A DNA stretch of 13,972 nt from Amoebophrya sp. AT5.2 (Eukaryota > Sar > Dinophyceae > Syndiniales > Amoebophryaceae). The notes below the pieces were generated by a model. It did no database searches. It was not told the origin of the DNA and saw nothing but the letters and a program-made list of their open reading frames with translations. Each line of letters begins with the position of its first letter. The stretch's first letter is position 1. The DNA lies in the NCBI GenBank assembly GCA_005223375.1, contig RXOD01005456.1:1-13972 (forward strand), written 5' to 3'. Of the stretch, positions 9,301-13,972 are shown piece after piece. Position numbers and translations under genes: made by a program.

Positions 9301-9718
9301 CGGCGGCGTCGGCACACCAACCGTCGAGGCGAAGCCCGTGGATGGCATGGAGAAGCTGATTCGCTTCGAGGTGGTCTCCAGGATTGCGAAAATCTCTTCT
9401 GGTGGCAGTTCGGCTGATGGCGAACCGCTGCCGAGGTTGGAGGCAGCCGAGTTGAAAACCTTGCTGAAGTTCGTGCACAAGCAGGCGAACGCCCACAGCG
9501 CTACACCGGCTGCAGAGGCGGACCTGGCGGGGAAAGAACTGCGGAAGACGAAGCGCTGGTTCTGGACGGAGAAGACGGACCGACTGGTTCGGGACGAAAA
9601 GAAGAAGATCGAGGATTTGCTCAAGGAGGAGCTCAGCACGGAAGACAGAGACGCGCTCACAGCAAGCCTAAACATCTTGACGGAAGAACTGAACACTTTT
9701 CTTAGAATAACTTTATAA
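6340..9718 (+). CDS. Amino-acid transporter, AAAP/SLC38-like, five exons, 813 residues
   Basis: Predicted exons are 6340-6796, 7044-7834, 8141-8267, 8465-8872 and 9060-9718; they join in frame (2442 nt) with GT-AG introns of phase 1, 0, 1 and 1. The product should move amino acids across a membrane. About 140 acidic, cytosolic-looking residues precede 11 helices. TM1 carries FGVGILEQPKA (155-165), the family's GxGILxxP element. TM4-5 include CCMRDLSALNAVS. TM6 has FACHFSCVDVFAKEL, matching the usual FxCH...(I/V)xxEL element, followed by PTRK. TM8 starts near 483, TM9-10 span about 528-572, and TM11 (585-608) is rebuilt only when exon 5 starts at 9060. A tail of about 205 residues follows, with NISDNWPE-like, WYDYEG and a basic/coiled C-terminus; typical family members stop soon after TM11. 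Assignment to this fold is firm; substrate, membrane (plasma or vacuole/lysosome) and direction are not known. Confidence 0.9.
6797..7043 (+). other. Intron 1 of the transporter gene (247 nt, phase 1)
   Basis: The donor is GCAG|GTACTG and the acceptor CTCTACAG|CGATTTT. A yeast-like TACTAAC branch-site match lies at 6996-7002, about 41 bases before the acceptor. Joining the exons restores the TM1 reading LLAAIFGVGILEQP. Confidence 0.88.
7835..8140 (+). other. Intron 2 of the transporter gene (306 nt, phase 0)
   Basis: The donor is CACACG|GTACAC and the acceptor CAAATAG|GTTTTG. Joining gives PTRKVLHTVLGWTMGISFVV, which continues naturally from the post-TM6 loop into TM7. A TGCTAATC branch-like sequence lies at 8103-8110. 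This is the only AG that fits the phase close to exon 3. Confidence 0.78.
8268..8464 (+). other. Intron 3 of the transporter gene (197 nt, phase 1)
   Basis: The donor is TTCGAAG|GTATTT and the acceptor CAACACAG|CGATGT. The acceptor context ACAG|CGAT is the same as in intron 1. Joining gives NEVFEAMCQQGAQDK between TM7 and TM8. Confidence 0.85.
8873..9059 (+). other. Intron 4 of the transporter gene (187 nt, phase 1)
   Basis: The donor is GTCATGG|GTACTG, like intron 1, and the acceptor CATTCTCAG|GCGTGG. Two earlier AGs (8975-8976 and 8979-8980) follow a pyrimidine run but give the wrong phase: from this donor one leads to a stop and the other to a foreign frame. The 9059 acceptor yields LPLILLVMGVVVSVGGIILT, a single TM11 of normal length. 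The intron happens to be open in two frames, which can mislead gene finders. Confidence 0.78.
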
Positions 9719-10539
9719 AAAATTTACAGATAAAAACGTCGGAAGTCTTGGGGTTGGCGGGCGTAACGTATTTATACATAGAAGGAAGGATGGTGGTGCT
9801 GGTGGGTCCGATGATCGATTTTTGTGGTCCGAGCGATGGACAGGCTAAAGCTGTCTTTGCCTATGCTGGAAGCTCGTTCTTTTCTGTAGCCGAGATCAAG
9901 AAGATGTAGATCATGAGCTCTGTCATAGGTGATAGGGAAGAGCAGCATGAGCATCTAATATTCCATAGTTAGAGACTAGCTCAACATTTGGTTTTGGCTA
10001 AAAATTGAAGATGAAGACATAGCAGGGACTGAGAAAAGTGCTAATGCTCAGTGATCGAAGAAGATGATGCAGCTTCGCGTTTCCGCACTGTCATACACTT
10101 TTGTCGCGCGACTGTATGGTGGGAAACAGTTTTGGACATACTATGGAATAAGCTTAAACTTAACGAGTGCCTCCACCACGACGAGCTGCAGTAGTTGAAG
10201 GACAGCATTTCCACACTGTGCATCTAATGAGATGCTGAATCAGAAGCAACACTCACAAAAAGGAGATGAGGATGAAATTAAGCACCCTTAAGTACTTACT
10301 TTGCCTATGAACAGTGGAACCACTTGTAGTATTAGTAAGTTGTAGCCGCAGCAGCCACACCTCCCACAGCCCTTGCCATCGCCAACAGCACGTGTTCGAT
10401 CCTCTTGGCAAATGACGCTTTAGCTTTACTTTACCCCCGCCTGCTATTACCCATGGCATCTCCGATGGAAGGAACAATTTTACCCCCCAGTTCTCTCTCC
10501 GAATAAAACCGGACTTCGTCTCCGAGCATGCAAGATTCT

Positions 10540-10592
10540 CAGCTTCGCCGCAGTACAATCAACTACAAAACGAACGTTGCACGGCGAAGCTG
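10540..10592. repeat. 11-bp inverted repeat with 31-base loop
   Basis: CAGCTTCGCCG (10540-10550) is the exact reverse complement of CGGCGAAGCTG (10582-10592). Related AGCTTCGCG strings occur near 10071 and 10871, so the core may be a short dispersed motif in this spacer. Its function is unknown. Confidence 0.6.
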
Positions 10593-10688
10593 CCGCGCTA
10601 CCACCTCGTCGCTGAATCCTCCCCGCGCGGAAGGTTGAGCAGATTTTGTTCACATCAAATCGATCTTTCATCGTCAGCCTTCATCGTG

Positions 10689-10751
10689 ATGATCCCTTGC
10701 GGAAAGCCTTCATGAACGACGTCATGATCCTTTGCGGAAAGAACTCCTTCG
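10689..10751. repeat. 18-bp direct repeat, 45-bp spacing
   Basis: ATGATCCCTTGCGGAAAG (10689-10706) recurs as ATGATCCTTTGCGGAAAG (10734-10751) with one mismatch. Both copies are followed closely by CTTC. It lies about 430-490 bp upstream of the Tex-like start codon and could be a duplicated regulatory site or a chance local duplication. Confidence 0.7.
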
Positions 10752-10959
10752 TGGCTCGAGACCAGTCTCGTGAGGATATTAAACGCAATATTTTATTTCA
10801 ATTTCAGGCCCACCACCGTATATTAAAAAATTAACAGCTGCATCATACGATACTTGCAAAGGAAAGCAACAGCTTCGCGGTCAGCCATACTGCTCCAGCT
10901 TCTAGGTGTGGCTGTGCCGCGGCGGCGGCCGCCTACTAGTTAGTAAATGCCATAGTACC

Positions 10960-11003
10960 ATGAACATGATCTCCACCATCGCGATCACCTACACCAGGTT
11001 CAG
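10960..11003 (+). other. Possible 5' coding exon of the Tex-like gene
   Basis: An ATG at 10960 opens MNMISTIAITYTRF, ending in TTCAG|GTAAGA, a near-ideal donor at 11004. The acceptor TTGGGCAG at 11173-11180 lies one base before the ATG at 11182. Splicing 11003 to 11181 gives AG+T, so the joined frame runs straight into MSWNKRPG. This could be an N-terminal extension with a 177-nt intron, or the acceptor could belong to a 5'-UTR intron or a trans-splice site. It rests only on splice signals and phase. Confidence 0.35.
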
Positions 11004-11181
11004 GTAAGAGGATCGGCTGGGATGATCCGGATTCGCCTCCTGCTCGTGCTCTTGCAGTTGCAATTAATGACAGTTTTCTACGAGAAGGACAACGATTGCG
11101 GACTAGTCTAGAAATAGATTCGGGATTGGCATTACCTTCATTGGCGCCGCAACCGCATCGCGTTCGAATATATTGGGCAGT

Positions 11182-13914
11182 ATGTCGTGGAACAAGCGTC
11201 CGGGCATGAGCAGTGATGGTCATCATCAGCATCATTTCGCGGCGGGTGGAACTGGCTCTGGAGCTGGAACCGGACACACACACAACTACCACCATCCAGG
11301 TTCCAGTTCCAGTTCCACAACGCGGAAGGCCGACCAGATCTCGGATTTCTTCAAGTCGCAGCGCGGTTACGACTCCGCGTACGCGCCCTTCGGCAAAGCC
11401 CTTCCCGACCAGGCCCGGTGGATTCTGCGCAACATGGCGTTCCTCACAGATGAAACGGAACCGGGGGTTAATAGCGGCCGTCGTGGTCGTGGTCCTCCCT
11501 CGAGCGCCGCCGTGGCGAGCGCGCTGAAGCTGTTTCGGGAGGACCACGACGTGCCGTTCATCGCGAGGTACCGCGGCCCCGCGACCGAGCACATGTCGAT
11601 TGTGCACCTCCGCCTCGTCCAGAAGGGCCTCGCGCAGTGCGACGCGTGCGAGAAAAAGCGCGGAACCGTGTACGTCAATTTGATGTGCTTGTCTAGCGAT
11701 GTTTTTAATGCTTCGACGGGGGATACGCTGAGGAAAGCCGTGTTGGGGGCGGGCACAGTGGAGGAGCTGGAGGAGCTGTACGCCCCTTTTAAGGACGAAA
11801 AAAAGCCGGACAAGGCCACCGTCGCGAGGAAGGAAAACCTGCAGCCAATTGCGCGCCTTATGCTGGAGGGCGGGCAAGATTGGGAGGCGAAGCGGAAACT
11901 GGACCAGATCTCGCAACTGCTCTCGCGCTATTCGGGGACGAAAGTAGGAGAGGACAACTGTAGGAGAACTGGTCCGGTGTGGAAGGAGAAGGAAGAGCTG
12001 GCGGTTTGTCTAGCAGCCGACGCGCTGTTTTCCGCGATGGGAACGGATTACGACGACCCAGTCTGGTGCGTTGAGTACACAAGCACATACACGCCGGCAG
12101 CAGCCAAAGTGGGCAAAAGCGGAAATATTATTAAAAAAAATCCGGGCGGTAAAGGCGGTTCAAGCTCGAAGGGTCACCACCAGGGTGGCACCAGTGGTGC
12201 AGGTTCATCAAGTACAAGTAGAATCGCGGTTATCAAGGCAAATGACAAGAAGGCACCTTCATCTGCTGCGTCGAATAAAGTTTGTGACCCAGCGTTCGTG
12301 GCGAATGTGGAAAAATACGCGCGGTACGGAGAGTACGCGAAACCGTTGAAGCACGTGCGCGGGTACCAATTTTTGGCGATCGCGAGAGCCGCAGAGGCGA
12401 AAGTTGTCAAGTCGGGGTTTCGCTGGGGCGGTAACGAAGCAAGGGCGCTAGGGGAAATCTGCCTCAGTGGACATGCGGAAGCCGTCAGAAGTTTGATCGC
12501 GACAACATCCTCATCGGCTGCAGGAGGGGCAGGAGGGGGCAGTTCTAGTTCTAGTGCCGTCGAAGGACCACGACTAGGAACGTCGAGGCTGGGAACAATT
12601 CGAATTGACGGAACGGCAACCACGTCGGCTTCTTCCTCCTCCGCCGCGAGGGACCACCTCCAGGCCACGCGGCCCCGGCCCCCGAACTGGTACAAGATCA
12701 CCCCCGAGTGCTACCTCGGGCAGGCCGTGAAGAAGGCCTCGACGCGCCTAAAGCAGATGCTCAACAGGCGGTATCTCCGCGAGTTGAAGGAACGGGCAAT
12801 CGAGGAAGCCGTGGCGCAGTTTCGCTTGACTCTCTCGCAGAAGCTGCTGACACCCCCGGCCAGGCTGTGGGTCAGGTCAGGTCGTAGTGACGACGAGGAG
12901 TTCATCATGGCCCTGGATCCTGGGTTTCGGCAGGGGACCAAGCTCGCTGTGGTGAACTTTGCGACCGGCGCGGTGGCCGAGACGCGGACGCTGCATTTCC
13001 CGAGGGACGAGGGTGTCCTGGCCGATCTCCTGCTCTCGACGTCCTCCGAGGGCGAGAAGTCCTCTTACGGAGGGAAGATCCGCATCCTGGCGCTTGGCAA
13101 CGGCAAGGGCTCGCAGGAGGTGGAAAAACTGCTGCGCGACATCTGTACAAACAAGACTAAAAACCTCCGCAGGACCACTTCTCACACTGCTCATCATCTA
13201 CCTCCTGAATCCACCCCGAAGATGAATTTCGCGTTTCTCGTGGTGGACGAGACGGGTGCGAGCGTTTACTCCGCCACCGACCTCGCGGAATCCGAGTTGC
13301 GTAATGTTGAGCTGTGCCACCGGTCGGCGGTTTCCCTCGCCCGGCGGTTGATCGACCCGCTCGCCGAGCTGTGCAAGGTGCCCCCCCAGTCCCTCGGCGT
13401 GGGCCAGTACCAGCACAGCGTGCCCGAGAAGCAGCTCACCACCGAGGCCGTGAAGTGCTTCGAGGAGGCGATCGCGAACGTGGGGGTGGACCTGAACACC
13501 TGCTCCGCCGAAATTTTACAGTACGTCCCTGGAATCGGCAAAGCAAAGGCGGCGCAGATTGTGAAAATAAGAGACGAACAGCGTCCGAGCAACATGACCA
13601 CGACGTCGGGGGCTTCAACCTCGTCGTCGCGAGGACCACGACCTCCTGGAACTACTGCCACGACTACTTCTACTTCTTCTTCTCGGGAAATAGTATTAAA
13701 CAAAAACGGGTTTTTCGCGAAAAAGCCGTTTTTCCAGACGAAAGAGGACCTGAAGCGCTTGATAAAGGGGTTCGGGGAGAAGTCGTTCCAGCAAGCCAGC
13801 GGCTTCGTGTACATCAGCGGAGGGAAAGACGTGGTGGACAGAACCCCCCACATCCACCCCGAGCAGGTCCCGGTGGTGCGGCTGCTGCAGAAATATGAAG
13901 AGACCAGATGGTAA
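11182..13914 (+). CDS. Tex/SRBD1-family RNA-binding protein, Spt6-core-like; 3' end probably beyond the window
   Basis: Bacterial Tex and its eukaryotic relatives, such as SRBD1, share the Spt6 core and bind nucleic acid in transcription or RNA-related roles. Residues are counted from the ATG at 11182; a TTG nine bases upstream is not credible. The order matches Tex: an N-terminal helical region with VPFIARYRG (about 124-132); LYAPFKDEKK...NLQPIARLML (199-230); an SHR-like segment, HVRGYQFLAI (near 390); a YqgF-like domain with ALDPGFRQG (D579), LALGNGKGSQE (N640), VVDETGASVYSATDLAESEL (E690) and VGQYQH (to 745); then helix-hairpin-helix with LQYVPGIGKAKAAQIV (779-794) and FGEKSFQQASGFVYISGG plus IHPE. 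Low-complexity insertions lie at about 5-47, 297-366, 441-490, 655-682 and 801-840. The frame stops at TAA 13912, inside a GTAAGT donor (exon end 13910, phase 2), and no S1 domain is present. Family assignment is firm; the biological role here is inferred. Confidence 0.93.
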   Translation: MSWNKRPGMSSDGHHQHHFAAGGTGSGAGTGHTHNYHHPGSSSSSTTRKADQISDFFKSQRGYDSAYAPFGKALPDQARWILRNMAFLTDETEPGVNSGRRGRGPPSSAAVASALKLFREDHDVPFIARYRGPATEHMSIVHLRLVQKGLAQCDACEKKRGTVYVNLMCLSSDVFNASTGDTLRKAVLGAGTVEELEELYAPFKDEKKPDKATVARKENLQPIARLMLEGGQDWEAKRKLDQISQLLSRYSGTKVGEDNCRRTGPVWKEKEELAVCLAADALFSAMGTDYDDPVWCVEYTSTYTPAAAKVGKSGNIIKKNPGGKGGSSSKGHHQGGTSGAGSSSTSRIAVIKANDKKAPSSAASNKVCDPAFVANVEKYARYGEYAKPLKHVRGYQFLAIARAAEAKVVKSGFRWGGNEARALGEICLSGHAEAVRSLIATTSSSAAGGAGGGSSSSSAVEGPRLGTSRLGTIRIDGTATTSASSSSAARDHLQATRPRPPNWYKITPECYLGQAVKKASTRLKQMLNRRYLRELKERAIEEAVAQFRLTLSQKLLTPPARLWVRSGRSDDEEFIMALDPGFRQGTKLAVVNFATGAVAETRTLHFPRDEGVLADLLLSTSSEGEKSSYGGKIRILALGNGKGSQEVEKLLRDICTNKTKNLRRTTSHTAHHLPPESTPKMNFAFLVVDETGASVYSATDLAESELRNVELCHRSAVSLARRLIDPLAELCKVPPQSLGVGQYQHSVPEKQLTTEAVKCFEEAIANVGVDLNTCSAEILQYVPGIGKAKAAQIVKIRDEQRPSNMTTTSGASTSSSRGPRPPGTTATTTSTSSSREIVLNKNGFFAKKPFFQTKEDLKRLIKGFGEKSFQQASGFVYISGGKDVVDRTPHIHPEQVPVVRLLQKYEETRW
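13702..13733. repeat. 32-bp palindrome inside the Tex-like coding region
   Basis: The sequence is symmetric about 13717/13718. The centre TTTTTCGCGAAAAA (13711-13724) is a perfect dyad, flanked by AAAAACGG (13702-13709) and CCGTTTTT (13726-13733). The only break is the G at 13710 facing the G at 13725. It encodes KNGFFAKKPFF at the point where the fourth internal low-complexity insertion returns to conserved helix-hairpin-helix sequence. Confidence 0.85.
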
Positions 13915-13972
13915 GTGGGGAACTGGTAAGTGATGTGTAATGGGTTCCCACTTGGGTGGCGGGTTTTCTTAG
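13911..13972 (+). other. Intron start after the Tex-like exon (donor GTAAGT), possibly a complete 62-nt intron
   Basis: CAGATG|GTAAGTGG at 13911 is the strongest donor in the window and overlaps the frame's TAA. A second GGTAAGTG follows at 13925-13932. The window's last bases, GGGTTTTCTTAG, form a good pyrimidine-plus-AG acceptor, so a 62-nt intron could end exactly at 13972. If so, the next exon, probably encoding the S1 domain, begins just outside the window. Confidence 0.6.

Larger units (their letters stand above)
9719..11181. other. Intergenic spacer between the transporter and Tex-like genes
   Basis: I see no supported gene in this 1.46-kb stretch. Short frames on both strands (up to about 100 codons) have no protein-like content that I recognise. 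It holds an 18-bp direct repeat (10689/10734), an 11-bp inverted repeat (10540/10582), a small hairpin with a 6-bp stem and AATG loop at 10220-10235, and an AATAAA at 10502-10507. A possible 5' exon of the next gene starts at 10960. A GTTCGATCC near 10397 resembles a tRNA B box, but no matching A box or cloverleaf is present. Confidence 0.6.

Noticed and set aside
9985..10005. TTTTGGCTA resembling part of a dinoflagellate spliced leader
   Set aside because: Only a few bases match, with no conserved leader context or donor after it.
10385..10410. tRNA B-box-like GTTCGATCC
   Set aside because: No A box at the right distance and no acceptor stem or anticodon arm could be built.
11173..11181. 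TTG at 11173 as start of the Tex-like protein
   Set aside because: The context is eukaryotic, an ATG follows nine bases later in frame, and the TTG overlaps a likely splice acceptor.
10936..11916. 326-codon open frame on the minus strand
   Set aside because: It is mostly antisense to the 5' part of the Tex-like gene, whose + strand frame matches a conserved family. The minus product is compositionally a shadow of GC-rich coding DNA.

Overview
The window looks like nuclear DNA of a GC-rich protist. All three genes lie on the + strand. One carries four spliceosomal GT-AG introns with branch-site-like and pyrimidine-rich acceptor sequence. The proteins contain long Ser/Gly/Ala/Glu-rich insertions, and GC-rich coding blocks alternate with AT-richer spacers. 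No bacterial operon features, Shine-Dalgarno spacing or CRISPR arrays are visible. The same-strand gene order, a large low-complexity orphan and homopolymer-rich insertions inside conserved enzymes fit an alveolate, perhaps a dinoflagellate relative such as a syndinian. This is an inference from style only; no dinoflagellate spliced-leader sequence was found.

Layout. (1) 1-4575 is one open frame of 1524 codons for a low-complexity, charged protein with no domain I recognise; it may continue upstream of the window. (2) 4576-6339 is a spacer with a 60-bp tandem duplication just after the first gene, an AT-rich trough, and three inverted repeats in the 600 bp before the next gene. (3) 6340-9718 is a five-exon gene for an 813-residue, 11-helix amino-acid transporter of the AAAP/SLC38-like family, with an acidic N-terminal tail and an unusual cytosolic C-terminal tail of about 205 residues. 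(4) 9719-11181 is a spacer with short direct and inverted repeats and a possible 5' exon for the next gene. (5) 11182-13914 is a Tex/SRBD1-family nucleic-acid-binding protein carrying several low-complexity insertions. Its frame ends at a strong GTAAGT splice donor just after the helix-hairpin-helix region, so the expected S1 domain is probably encoded beyond the window.

The three genes have no evident pathway link. The points most worth checking are the orphan protein, the splice structure of the transporter (the correct last acceptor is hidden behind two misleading open frames), the insertion pattern and palindrome in the Tex gene, and the hairpin cluster upstream of the transporter. I see no convincing new defence or mobile system.
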